Shown: positions 11,958-24,659 of the stretch, piece after piece
Layout: each line of letters opens with the position of its first letter
Numbering within the stretch: position 1 is the first letter of the stretch
Assembly (NCBI GenBank): GCA_015183035.1
Contig: JACZZP010000014.1
Location: 1,364,001-1,428,000, forward strand
DNA from: Meloidogyne chitwoodi
Lineage: Eukaryota > Nematoda > Chromadorea > Rhabditida > Meloidogynidae
DNA: 64,000 nt
Reading direction: 5' to 3'
Notes under the pieces: model-generated
Seen by the model: the letters and a program-made list of their open reading frames with translations, nothing else
Databases searched by the model: none
What the model was told of the DNA's origin: nothing
Program-made: the position numbers and the translations under genes

Positions 11958-14458
11958 TTATAAAATTAATTTATTTAAATTCGAATTACATTGTCCCGGC
12001 GGCATTCCTCTTCCTTTCCCCTGAACTGGCATTTCCATTTGTTCATTTGCCGACAAATTTGGTAAATGATCATTGTTATTTCCAGTCTGCTTTGGCTTCT
12101 TTCTAACAGGTAAAGTAACCTCAGAAGGAATCCCTGGGCCTTCAAGAGCTAATAATTTTTCCATTTTATTCCCGTTAATTTGACGAAGAGAATAACGAGC
12201 ACTTGCAAAAAGTTGCTTTCGTTCTAAAGAAGTTATAGCTGCAAGTACATCTGTTGGTAACTTCTCACATGGATCCAACAATTTTGAACCAGCTATATAA
12301 TTTAAAAAAAGTTTTGTAAAAAATAGTTAATTTATTTATTACGTGCTAAAATTATTCCATCAGAAATTGCTTTAAACAAAGCCGTTAAGGCAGCACTAGG
12401 TCCAGGTTGTTCTTCAGATTTATTTAAAGAAAAAACCTTTTCGACAAGCAAAATAATAATCTGAGGTGAAAGTTAAATTTTTAAAGAAAATATAAAATTA
12501 AAAAAAACCCAATCACACAAAGGACTCCATGCAGGAATTCTATTAGAAAATTCTCTAACAATTTTTACAACTCCATTAATCCATTCATATTGAGTGCATT
12601 TAACCTGAAATATATGAATAACAATTAATCTTTAATGTGAGGAAAGAAAGTTGCAAGGAGAAATATTTCCAGAAAAACTCATTGGAGACTGATATTACAA
12701 AAACAATGTTCAAAAATTTTTAGATGTGTGAATGGGATGGGAGCCCCTACCAGTCAACTTCCTTTCCTATAAGTAATAAAACTTAAAAAGTAACAAAATT
12801 TATTAATAATACTTGATAAAATTTTGTCCTTCTCATCTCTGACAATGCTTGAAGACATGCCTGTTGCGGCAATGAATTTGATGGAATATTATAAGAATAA
12901 TAATTCAAATCTTAAATAATAGAATAATTTAAAATAAAATGAAAACCTCCAGGTGACCACTGACGAATTGTAGAACAAGTAAAATAGACGCAAATAGACA
13001 TTGGAATTCCAGCTTGTGATACCAAAAGAGCAGCTTCAGTAACGATTTCAGTAACGGAAATTTGACCATGATGTGTTAAAGTTTTTTCGCCTTTCTAAAA
13101 AGAAATAAGAATTTTAAAAAAATTAGAAAATACTTGATATAACCTTAACTAAATGACCAAAAATTTCAGTTACTTGACTAAGCATATCAGTTGTTGGAAT
13201 TGTTGAACAAAGAACAGTTAAATGAGCCTGAGAAAAAGAAAATTATAATCCAACTTGATTAACGAAAATTAAATAAATAAATAATCTCATCCAAAAAAAT
13301 AAAAATTTAAAATCTAACATCCTTAATTAAATAAAAAAAGAAACCCTTCTATCATTTTTCAGCAACAAATTATTTGCTAATAGCCCTATCCTCATTATTC
13401 CACGCAATAAACGATTTGCAGAATTTTTAATTCCAGTCTCAGAATTAGTAGCTTGTTGTTCTTCAATAATTCGAGAAACATTAAATAAAGTATCCTCAAT
13501 TAATAAAACTAATTGCTCAATCGCTTGCTTCTGTATTTTATTAAGGCTAATTTGATCCAACTTTTGAACCATATGTTCATCATTTTCAGCACCAAAAGGG
13601 CATAACTTTGAATCATGACTAAAAAATAGATATCTTAAAATAGAAATACTTTGGTATCATTTTTTTCTAATAATTTGATAAAATTAACTCCTTAAATAGT
13701 GCAAATAAAAAAAGAGGTCTAGACATAACCTTCCATCCGTAAGCTTTCTTTTCTGTCCTGCAACAGCAACATTCGGTGTATAAATAACCTCATCAACAGG
13801 AATTGGTTTATTCTCTTTAATTAAGCCTTTTATTGCCTTAAAAGTAAAAATATATTATCTAACAAGTTTTATTAACCTTTTGATGTTTTTGTCCACTAAC
13901 ATGGCTTTGATAAATTCTTTCGCTCGAGCAATCAACTTTGCAGATGACACAATGAAAAGCAGTATTTCTAGATGTTTGCTGAACAACTTCAACTGCTTGT
14001 TGTTTTCGTTTATGAATTTTTCCAGCTAAATTTAAGGATTATATTCTTGAATATTCTTCTCAAATAAAAACAAACTCACACAAATGAGCCATATAATTAT
14101 CATCTCCAGAGCAGGAAACGTTACAAATTTCGCAATAATAATGTTTTTGCTTTCCATCGCCCTGATAATAACCTTCCTCATATTCTTGTTCACCATAGCC
14201 GTAATAATTATAATAATCATAATATTGATAAGCATCAGCAGATTGGTCCTGATTCCCTTGAACACCGCCCGAGGAAGTAGGAATAGCTTGATTAAAATAT
14301 TGATACGGTGCTGTTGTCGAAGCTGCAATCATACATTGAGCAGATGTAGTTGTAGCATAATTGTTGGTAGTTGTATTAGTGATTGGCAATGGTGGTTGAG
14401 GAGGTGGTGGAGGCGGCTGATACGGAAGATAATTGCCACTTTGATAAACAGGATTCAT
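11958..14458 (-). CDS. zfr: ZFR-type RNA-binding protein: U1-like zinc fingers plus DZF domain
   Basis: ZFR/Zn72D proteins bind double-stranded RNA and affect splicing and RNA editing in the nucleus. From ATG 14456-14458 the protein opens with a Pro/Tyr-rich tail (PPPPPPQPPLP, YQYYDYYNYYGYG), then two U1-type C2H2 fingers: HYYCEICNVSC...YMAHLSGKIHKRK, joined through a GTGAGT donor just before 14087, and FHCVICKVDCSS...YQSHVSGQKHQKAIKGL. The remaining exons fit a DZF (nucleotidyltransferase-like dimerisation) domain and end with LLDPCEKLPTDVLAA...SARYSLRQINGNKMEKLLAL, the conserved DZF close (DPCEK-x-P-D-x-L). After it lies a basic, Gly/Pro-rich tail (RKKPKQTG, VQGKGRGMPPGQ). About nine exons with short introns. 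It is the most downstream of three co-oriented genes, 182 bp from the next. Confidence 0.85.
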
Positions 14459-14640
14459 ATTAATTTAATCAACTCAATTCTAAAAACAAGTTAATAAAGA
14501 AATGAAAACGAGAGTTAATGCAATGCAAAAAATAGTGTTACGAATAATATACATAACAGATAAAAAATAAAATTAAATCAATTTAATAAATTATAAAACA
14601 AAATATTCTATTACGAAAAAATTGATTTGCTTTTATCCAT

Positions 14641-16200
14641 TTAATCGTTTCCCCCAGAAATCTTTTTCATTAAATTATTCAGATCTTCTATATTAGACTT
14701 AATAGCTTGTTTATCTGCATTCATTAACTGAGTAAAACCATGAAGCACTTTAGGCAATGTTGATGTTGGAGCACTGAAAATTTAGTACAAAATATGTTCA
14801 TAAAAATTATTGTTTAGTTATTTTTTTATAAAATTTTCAAATACTTTATTTCAGTTGGGACAGGAAGCCAAGCGGTTGCTGAATTAGTCTGAGAATTATA
14901 AAGTTTTCCTTGCTGTCTGTTAACTTCCAATATGAGCATCTAAAGAATAAAAATTAAAAAAATGAATTTAAAAAAATATTCTATTTAACCATATTATTTT
15001 CTATATTGTCGCAAACATTCATAAAACTGTTTTTTATCATTTCATATTGCTCTTTTGCTGAAAGCTCACTTTCTTTTCTACCAAATTCGTCTGTAGTAGA
15101 AGCGGATTTCACTGAACCAGGAGGAATAGCGCTAACCGATTGAGGATTAACAGAAAGTGGATTTTGAACAGAATGTGGGTTAACAGAATTTGGTCCTCCA
15201 AAGCCTAAATTTGACTGAGGTCCAGCTGAGTGTGGGCCTCCTATGCCTAAATTGGAATGAGGACCACCCGTAGAAGTAGACATTATATTTGATCTTCTCT
15301 CATCTTGTCGTTCACCCATTGTTGAATTAGCAGTAGTAAATTCGGAAAGGAAGTTTTCGACTACTTTTTCCGCACAAAGGTTAAAATCCTTAAATCGAGG
15401 ATAAATAATATATTAAATTTTTTTGAAAAAATAAAAAAAGCTTACAACAATTGTTCTTCTCAAATCCTTCAAAATTAACATCCTAGTAGCAGCGATAGGG
15501 TCAATATCTGATTGTGTAGTCGGAGGTTGGGTTGCAGAAGTTACTTGTTTGCCTGGAGTTGTAGTTGTAGAATGGATTACAGCGGGTGTACCTGCCTGCA
15601 TTGGAGCAGAAGATGGAGGACCAATAGATCCCTGAGGCACTGAACCTGCAAATGTCGCTCGTAATTTATATCATATAGATAATATCCGTGAAATTCTAAC
15701 CTGGTTGATTTGTGTGGAATGTTGCTGTGGTAGTTGTTGAGCCAATAGAATGTGGCTGTGGAATTTGTTGTGGAGTAGAAGGAGTGTTTGGGGCTGGTGC
15801 ATCAGATAAGGGATGAGACATTTGTTGAGAGTGTGATTGGTGCGGCATTGCAGAATGCTGAGTTCCATAAATTCCATGTGTTTGACCAACACTCCCGTGC
15901 TGTTGAGGACTAAAAGGGACAGAACCAGCAGAACTCGGATAAGAATAAACACCGGCTAGTTGAGGAGAGCGTCCAGTATTGAACACTCCTGGTTTATCAA
16001 GAACCTGTTGACCGTGAATTGACTGAGCCGGTGAATATGTTGCGACATTTGGTGACATTTGAGAGTGAGCAACCAAGTTCGGTCTCTTAAAAATAACGAA
16101 TGTAAGATCAGCAAATAGTTTTTCAAAATCTTACCACCATACGGGGCGCAGTACCTTGTTGCGGGGGATTTGGTTGTTGGTGATGGTACATAATCTGCAT
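14641..16200 (-). CDS. mdt-29: probable Mediator subunit 29 (MED29/Intersex-like)
   Basis: Starts at ATG 16198-16200 and stops at 14641-14643; about 425 residues in six exons. The first half is a disordered Pro/Gln/Ser/His-rich region (HHQQPNPPQQG, PNTPSTPQQIPQPHS). The second half has helical segments: DPIAATRMLILKDLRRTIV, DFNLCAEKVVENF, KEQYEMIKNSFMNVCDNIE, MLILEVNRQQGKLYNS and a C-terminal LPKVLHGFTQLMNADKQ. The order (DP start, hydrophobic L-x-x-LK-x-x-L helix, then a C-D-x-I/L-E helix and L-x-L-E) fits the MED29 tail-module subunit, which contacts activators in the RNA polymerase II Mediator. A run of near-repeats (GPHS, NPHSV, NPQSV) at 15080-15270 is unusual. Family assignment is a moderate inference from motif order and the nematode habit of long low-complexity N-termini; a different Pro/Gln-rich coactivator is possible. 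Confidence 0.5.
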
Positions 16201-16412
16201 ATATAAAAAAGGAAAAAAAGAAAAATCAAATAAATAGAACACTCGAAAAACGATTATTGAATAAATGTTAAAAAATTTATTAAAAAAGTTTATTGCCTAT
16301 AAATTAATTTTGACTATAAATTAAAGTGTATTCAGATTAATCACCATAAATAAACAAGATTGCCTAATATTTAAAAACTAAAAAAATGTCAATTGTTAAA
16401 GATCTTTGTCTA

Positions 16413-18052
<1,640 letters not shown>

Positions 18053-18334
18053 TTTAAAGAAAATCTTTTTAATCAATCTAAAAATAACTGCAAGAAATGT
18101 AAATAAATAAGTATGAACGCATTTTACGACATTATAACACAAATCACAACCAAATAAAAATAATTAAGTAAAATAAAATTTGAAAGAAAAAACAAAAGCA
18201 GAAGTAATTTGAAATTAAGATTAAAATTTTTTAACGATTTAAAGTCATGAGATTCAAAAAAATTCATACTAAAGACAGTTTCTTTTTAACGTAGTGCCAA
18301 GCATATCCAAAATCATTTAGTACTCTAAATGAAG

Positions 18335-18969
18335 TTAACTATATATATTCTTGAGTTTTTGCTACGTAATAAAGCAAAAAAAATTTATTCTAATACTAGA
18401 GACAACCGCATCAAAAATATGAAGAACAATTTTTGTTTTTCTACTTAAAGCTATCTCAAATTTTACGAATTCTTTAATTAATATACATATAAAGCTAACC
18501 TTTCCAACCACTCGACTCTCGACCAAAGCAAGTATACGATCCATTTTTCCGGAATCATTTTCCGCAATCTCTTTTCGCTTCTTAGCAGTTTCTTCAAGCC
18601 TTTTTTCCAATGAATTGAAGAGAAAAAACAACACCATGAAGCCAAGTGAAAAAAGCCCAATAAAAATTCCAAACCACAGCATATTATAATTAAAAATTGT
18701 CTCCGTCATGAAGGCCTTAAATTGTTTGTCCATAGCTTCAAGAACCGGCTTATCAAATTTCTAATGAATCAATTATATTAGTAAGAATAAACGGTAATTA
18801 TGAAGAGATGTAGTAATTTCTGCTGACTATTTTTGAAGACAAACTTTTCCGTTTGTCCGCAAAAGTCCGCAGTAATCACCTCATTTTCATAAATACAGAC
18901 TAGACTTACACTGCACGATTCGTTTGTTGCCATCAGAATGTTTTCGTCAGTAAAATAATCAATAATCAA
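18335..18969 (-). CDS. small single-pass membrane protein, unrecognised
   Basis: Best-supported exon reads KFDKPVLEAMDKQFKAF, then MLWFGIFIGLFSLGFMVLFF (one membrane helix), then a charged helix SLEKRLEETAKKRKEIAEND and MDRILALVESRVVGK before a GTTAGC donor near 18499. A plausible last exon after AG at about 18361 adds QKLKNIYS and stops at 18335-18337. The upstream exon contains MATNESCS and VCIYENEVITADFCGQTEKF; its donor is unclear (GTAAGT directly after NESCS, or later). The combination of one helix followed by a coiled coil suggests a small ER or mitochondrial membrane protein, but I do not recognise the family. It lies about 280 bp upstream of enolase on the same strand. Exon limits are uncertain at both ends. 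Confidence 0.45.
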
Positions 18970-19306
18970 CTAAATTTAAATAATTTACCAAAAATAAATT
19001 AGAGCACGACGTAATTAAAAATTAACAAGGGTAGTTTTAATATTTTAGTAGTTTTTGTAAAACCGGTACTGAAATGGCCCCTTTTGTACTGGGACTGAAC
19101 TGGCTCGTACTCAATCGGCGGGACTGAACTGGCTCGTACTCAATTGGCGGGACTGAAGTGGCAGTACGGAACTGGCAGGACTCAAATGACCCCTACCGCA
19201 TTTTTCATCCTACTGACATTTTGTCACACATCATTCATACTGTCATGTTGTCCTATTTTCTCATGCTGACATTTTGTAATATTTTCCATTATCTAGCAAA
19301 TTATTT
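18970..19306. repeat. short tandem repeats bordering the transposon nest
   Basis: A 29-bp unit beginning GGGACTGAACTGGCTCGTAC is present twice head-to-tail (19091-19119 and 19120-19148, one difference) with a third degenerate copy after 19149. Further on, CTGACATTTTGT occurs at about 19211 and 19266. These modular arrays resemble the subterminal arrays of the neighbouring elements but no inverted partner was found in the window, so this could be one end of a truncated element. Confidence 0.5.
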
Positions 19307-19450
19307 GGTGGCACGACTTTTCGTCAACGGACTTAACGTCAACGGACCTTCCGTCAATACTTTTCGTCAATGGACTTTATGTCAACGGACTTTTCGTCAA
19401 TGAACAAATATTTTTTAAAAAATTAAAGAAAATAATATTAATTAAAAAGA

Positions 19451-19824
19451 GGGTATGGGACGATTCAGAGTCGGCCGATTCAGAGTAGCAGGTTGTTTTT
19501 GGTCATAACTTTTTTATTTCTTAACCGATCTGAATAGTTCTTTTATTAATCGAAAGCATCCGATAAGCGGATAAAGTTATCTAATTGGACCGATCCAATC
19601 AGATCACTCAACAAAAAGTTATAGCGCGATAAAAGTGGAAAATACTGATTTTCCTGTTTTTCGGACATAACTTTTTTAAAAATCAACTGATCTGATCGGT
19701 CTAATAGTGAAAAGACTCTACTTTTCGAGCTCTTTCGAATGACAAAAAATTATTTGAAAAAGTTTAAAATGAAAAAAGTTATACGAGCTACTCTGAATCA
19801 GCCGACTCTAATCGTCCTTTACCG
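19451..19824. mobile_element. 374-bp MITE with 9-bp target-site duplication
   Basis: GGGTATGGGACGATTCAGAG at the left end matches the reverse complement of the right end (GGTAAAGGACGATTAGAGTC, small differences), continuing through GTCGGC-GATTCAGAGTAGC. TTAAAAAGA flanks both sides (19442-19450 and 19825-19833), which is a 9-bp duplication. The interior has inverted CATAACTTTTTTA-like blocks and no ORF. It sits inside the outer element and only about 20 bp from the start of the MULE. Confidence 0.75.
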
Positions 19825-19844
19825 TTAAAAAGAAGCATAACTGG

Positions 19845-22249
19845 GGGGGGGTGTCATTTTAACGACGCCCTTTTAACGATAGGATTTTACCGACAGATTT
19901 TCACCGACAGCCGTTTTAACGATGCCGTTTTACCGACGGCCGTCTTATCGACGCCATTTGACCGACCGAAGAAAAAGTTCCATTTTACCGACAGAATTTT
20001 AAATTTATTCAAAATTTTTACTCCAACAGGATAAAATAAAAAAACAAGAATGGACATCAAAAAATTTTATTTTCAATCTTTTTTCAACATTAAACAAATT
20101 AAATAATTTAAATAAATTTATTAAATAAATTCTTTTTAAAAGTTTAACAAAATAAATAAAATTCCAATGACAAGGGGTTAACCCTACATTCATTGGAAGA
20201 GTAACCGGAAAGAGAAACATTAAAATGAATCAAAATTAATCCATATGATAGTTCCTTGAAATACCACGCAAAAATTGGATAAATGTATGCTGATTGAAAG
20301 CCTGATTAATATCAAAAAAGTTGGGATCATTATTTATGGGGACATATTGGTTCACCAAGGCAAGAATTCGAGCATCAGCTTCTCGGTATTTCTTTGCTTT
20401 CATTGGTGGTCGACTTCCTTGGACAAATTTCGCAAAATCAGCATCCACAATCTTCTGTCGCTTGCGTAAGACATCGATAAATCTAAATATCACTTATCAT
20501 AAAGCTATAGGGAAAGTTTAAGTATACCGCCAAATGTTAGGATGGTCACAGGAAAATGCATTCTGTAATGCTCGATGTGCTGATTCGGCTCTGTTGTTCG
20601 TCCTGTCGTAACCCATAATTGTTCTATCATACATGTTCCATGCCTCAGGACTGAAAAGAGGCCGAGTTCGCGTTCCATTCATAAGTGGCCGACCAGTGTA
20701 ATTGGTTAGAAACCTTTGTTAAAAACTATTTAAATATCTAATTCAATCTCACCAGTCCATTAGTGGTTGAATTTGAACCGGTAAAGGTAAGTAGTCGAGG
20801 GATATAAGAGCAGGTGTCAGATCCGAGAGTGGTACAAATGCCAATGATGTTACCATCCTGCATAATTCGGCAAAATCTGCATCAGTCTTGTAGAGCTAAT
20901 AAAAAATAAAATGAATAAAAATTAAGAATTTACATACATATGTAAGTCCATGTTCTGCTAGCCGTTTTTTCATGTTATGCACAAGGTGAAAAAGGCAAAA
21001 GTGCACTCTAATTCCAGGAAAAACAGTCATAACGGCGCCAACAATTGCCTGTTCAAAATCAATTGAGATGGTCCTTGGTAGAAAATTCGGCCAGATCGCC
21101 GTCAACATGTTGAACATTCTTTCATAAAGAAGCATCGACTTTCCAGACAAAAGAGAATAACAAAGCGGGAAAACCCAGTCTCCCCTTCTGAAATTTTTAA
21201 AATAAATATAAAACCTCTAAAAATCTTACTTAGCCAAAATTGCAAAAACTTGACCCGCTCTCGTAAAAATCGCTGGACAGATTGAAAACGTGCCGTCAGC
21301 GTATATATTCTCTACATGATCCACCCATTCTCCATAAGTTTCACGTCCAAAAATAATAATACTAAAATTTTAAAAGTAAAAATAAATTTAATAATATCAT
21401 AACCGGTGCATTTTTCCATCATGATTGAATGGACCAGAGTCAGCTAAAACGAAAGCTTCTTCTTGATCTTCTGCTCGTTGGTAAATACGATACGCATGGG
21501 GAATGTCAAGTTCTTCAAGTGTGGTAGGATTGCCCGGAGGCACTTGGTCTGCATGTCTTGCCCGTAAAATAATCTAAACATTTTATATGTTTATTTTTTT
21601 ATTGCCAACCTTTTTTGTAGCGTTTTTTGAAGGAATTGCAGCTAGTACTGGACTAGGTTTATTTTGAAGAACAACTGCCCTAATCATTGATGGATTTTCC
21701 ATTGTTTCAAGTGCCCTTCTTTTTATTGCAGTTGTAGCGCGTTTCGATTCAATTTTGACGACACTTGTGTTGCAACTGTGTTTATTAGAAGATACTTTAA
21801 TTACTTCATTTTGCATGTTAGTCCACACTCGACCTTTACAACGTATGCCGTTTTCATCTCCTGAAGAACTACAACGCCAAAACATTGCTGTGCCATCTTT
21901 TTTCATTTTATCTTCTACATAAAGAAAACCTTCATGCTCCACTGTTGCATTTCCACGAATAGTTTCAATATCCTGTGCCATTTAAATTTAAATAAATCCT
22001 AAAAATAAATCAAATATATAATATAAATAAAAAATAATTGAAAAAAGAAATTAAAACAATTTTTTAAATTCGAAAAGATAAAATTATAAATTTAAAATTC
22101 TGTCGGTAAAATGGAACTTTTTCTTCGGTCGGTCAAATGGCGTCGATAAGACGGCCGTCGGTAAAACGGCATCGTTAAAACGGCTGTCGGTGAAAATCTG
22201 TCGGTAAAATCCTATCGTTAAAACGGCGTCGTTAAAATGACTCGCTCCC
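19845..22249. mobile_element. complete Mutator-like (MULE) transposon with 163-bp TIRs and 10-bp TSD
   Basis: GCATAACTGG occurs at 19835-19844 and 22250-22259, directly bordering the element, a perfect 10-bp target duplication. The terminal inverted repeats span 19845-20007 and 22087-22249. Their outermost 26 bp align without gaps with four mismatches. The TIRs are built of tandem modules containing TTTTACCGACAG, TTTTAACGACGCC and CGGCCGTC, probably repeated transposase-binding sites. The 2.4-kb element carries one multi-exon transposase gene on the minus strand. Intact ends, TSD and reading frames suggest recent insertion. Confidence 0.9.
20236..21981 (-). CDS. FLYWCH zinc finger / MULE-domain transposase
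   Basis: Gene inside the MULE. From ATG at 21981: an N-terminal FLYWCH-type zinc finger (GFLYVEDKMKKDG, FWRCSSS, RCKGRVW, SNKHSC), then spacer exons (HADQVPPGNPTTLEELDIPH), then the MULE DDE domain: ENIYADGTFSICP (first Asp), the exon LAKRGDWVFPLCYSLLSGKS, TISIDFEQAIVGAV (second Asp), the C-x-x-H motif HFCLFHLVHNMKKRL, and NNRAESAHRALQNAF supplying the Glu. The protein ends SRNYHMD at 20236. Introns are 40-60 bp and all inspected joins keep frame. Such proteins cut and paste the element by binding the terminal repeats. FLYWCH-MULE fusions are known in nematodes and insects. Exact exon ends between 20530 and 20890 were not all confirmed. Confidence 0.88.
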
Positions 22250-22600
22250 GCATAACTGGACTGACCTCCCTAGAAATCACCACCAATAAGATCAACACGC
22301 AATTTAAGTTACCATAACCACCCGATTACTAATTACAATAACTAAATACATACTATAACTAATATAGGTATATTTTACAATAAACTGTGACATTTAGAAC
22401 GAAATTCTCGTTTAACTTTTTTTTAAAAATTTGTTTATTGACGAAAAGTCCGTTGACATAAAGTCCATTGACTAAAAGTATTGACGGATGGTCCGTTGAC
22501 GTAAAGTCCATTGACGAAAAGTCGGGGAGCCAATTATTTTTCGAAGAATAAAATAGCCCCTCTTCATGTTAAAGATTCTGTTTTTTTAGAATCGGATTAG

Positions 22601-24508
22601 GCACATCTCATTATTATGTGGAGGGATCGAGGCAAAAATGTTATTTTATATATCAAAAAACTTATGCACAATTATGAATTGTATTCTAGAGAAGTTTTTT
22701 CAATGGAATTAGAAAAATTAATACGAGAGAAACTTCTTCATGTCGGTAAAATCGTCATTAAATTTATTTTTATAAATTAAATTTAGGAGTAAATACACAT
22801 GATATTCTTCAAGCATATGCAACAATTATTGAATGTCTTTCACAATATGATCCGTCATTTGTTTTAGTCCACAGGATATGTAGAATTATCAGAGATTATG
22901 TTAAGTATGTTTTATTTTTATTAAAATTTTATCGTTAATTTTTTGTTAACTCATAAATTCAAGAGTGGTTAAAATTCATTGTTTTAATTTTAGACAGCGT
23001 CCTGATACAATGCGCACTATTATTACATTTATAGCAATTGAAAAGCCTGGTGATGGTTGTTTAACCTCTGATATTGCTGTTACTAATGCTAATCGTTTAA
23101 CGCTTATGCTCGAGGAAGAACAACTTAATGGGTTTATTTAATATTTTATAACATCGAGAATATATTTTTTAGGTTAAATGATGAATATGTTATCATGATG
23201 TGCGACAACCGAGAAAATCGATGGATGGATTGGATCCCTGATCCAGTCGACGCTGACCCAAGTTATTGACAAAAAATTAACCTTTTCTCTAAAAATTTAG
23301 AGGAGAGCAGACTTTTTCGCGAATCTGCAGATGTTTTTAATATGTTGGTTAGTATTTATGGGAGTAAAGAACTTTTCGTCAAAGAATATCAAATTTTATT
23401 GGCTGAACGGTTGTTATCAAATGGCTGGGAACGACATATACATTCGGAATTTACCTATTTGGAAACAATGAAGCGACGATTTACTGAAGGAGAGTTGAAT
23501 CATTGTGAGGTTTGTAACTTTCTAAACTTTTATTTTGTAACGTTATTAGGTAATGATAAAAGACATTCGTGACTCCTGGAAGTTGGCTAGGGGTTCTGCT
23601 GATTCACTTCCATTTCCAGTAAGTCCGCGTGTTATTTCTTTTGTTTATTGGCCTGAAGTTTCACCAAACAATCTTGACAACAATTTTCCTTTTCAACCTA
23701 ATTCATTCTTCAAAGAGGCACTTGATGCCTATGAAAAAGTTTATAGTCAACATAAAGCTGCCCGAAACATTACTTGGCATTCTGATTTTGGAAGTCAAGT
23801 TGAATTGGAACTGGAAATTGATGGAAAAGTTTTGGAAATTGAAGCCCCTCTTGCACAAGCGCAAATTCTTTTTTTGTTTACAGAAAAAGGTCTTTTACAA
23901 TGTTTAAAAATATTTTATTTAATTTTAGAGAGGTGGGCTATAACAGAACTGGTAGAGAAAAGTAATTTAAGCATATTGCAATTAAAGAAACGATTGGATT
24001 GGCTTTGTTCCAAGGGTTTAATATTCCAAGGAGGTTTAGATGAAGTTACTCTCGAAGAAACCTTCTGTCTTACTTTATCCTCATCTTCTATTCAGGTTAT
24101 TGAAAAACGGGTATGATAAATTATTTTTATATTATCGTAATTGAGTTTCCATACAAGGATGAAGCTGTTATGTTGGATGATTTTAGCGATGATAACGAAG
24201 AAGAGCATAATTCGGTCGAAGATGTAGTTGAAGAATTAGAGCAGTATTGGAATTACACAAAGAATCTTGTATATTTATATTTAAATTTGATTGTTTTTAT
24301 AGCAGGTTACTATTTTCAGTTGATTTATCGCACAACAAATGAACCTCTCACTGCTCAATATTTGCATAGAATGTTTAAAAATTTTACAAGCCCAGGAAAG
24401 ACAATTCCATCCTTAGACGCAGTCCAAATGTTTATGCATAGAAAAGTTCGTCAAAATTTGGTAGTGATTGAAAATGGTGTTTATAAAGCGACAAAAGATC
24501 TCAAATAA
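22601..24508 (+). CDS. apc-2: anaphase-promoting complex subunit 2 (cullin-like), N-terminally truncated
   Basis: APC2 is the cullin scaffold that, with APC11, forms the catalytic core of the APC/C ubiquitin ligase. Spliced exons read ELYSREVFSMELEKLIREKL, HVGVNTHDILQAYATIIECL, IRDYVKQRPDTMRTIITF, DWIPDPVDADPS, then the cullin homology core MLVSIYGSKELFVKEYQILL / AERLLSNGWERHIH, FTEGELNHCEVMIKDIRDSW, FVYWPEVSPNN, and the winged-helix C-terminus (TAQYLHRMFKNFTSPGK, DAVQMFMHRKVRQNLVVIEN) with stop at 24506-24508. This matches human ANAPC2 in order from roughly its midpoint to its end. The N-terminal cullin repeats (about 350-450 residues) are absent: upstream of ATG 22616 the frame is closed by TAG at 22598-22600, and the transposon nest ends at 22531. 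Either the gene is broken, or its 5' exons lie beyond the nest and were not recognised. Confidence 0.85.
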
Positions 24509-24659
24509 AATGTAAAATTGATTTGATAATTTTAATGATTAAAAATTCTTGTAAAGTTTTATTTATGTTTTAATTTTAAATTGTTAAAATTATTTTTATA
24601 TTTCTATTTATGAGTTTTACATTTTTTTCTTGCTTTTTGATGCTCTCTGAGTGAATATT

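Larger units (their letters stand above)
19307..22531. mobile_element. outer DNA element with inverted terminal arrays of a 15-bp motif, interrupted by other insertions
   Basis: The left end (19307 to about 19420) and right end (about 22420 to 22531) are inverted copies. Both contain about six 15-bp modules of the type CTTTTCGTCAACGGA / CTTTATGTCAACGGA / CCTTCCGTCAATA in the same order. The outermost 24 bp of each end align without gaps, and the sequences immediately outside match as AATTATTT (19299-19306 and 22532-22539), an 8-bp, possibly mutated 9-bp, target duplication. Between the arrays are a 374-bp MITE and the autonomous MULE, so the original element was probably a short non-autonomous one. 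Superfamily is inferred as Mutator-like from TSD size and terminal arrays. Confidence 0.75.

Noticed and set aside
14084..14494. 136-codon plus-strand ORF overlapping ZFR exon 1
   Set aside because: It is the antisense shadow of the Pro/Tyr-rich ZFR exon; hydrophobic repeats come from complement of Gly/Asp/Tyr codons.
15671..15952. Second minus-strand frame in the MED29-like exon
   Set aside because: Leu-rich shadow of the Pro/Ser/Gln/His-rich coding frame; does not join neighbours in phase.
19060..19200. CRISPR-like tandem repeats
   Set aside because: Units are contiguous without unique spacers and lie by transposon ends in a eukaryotic genome.
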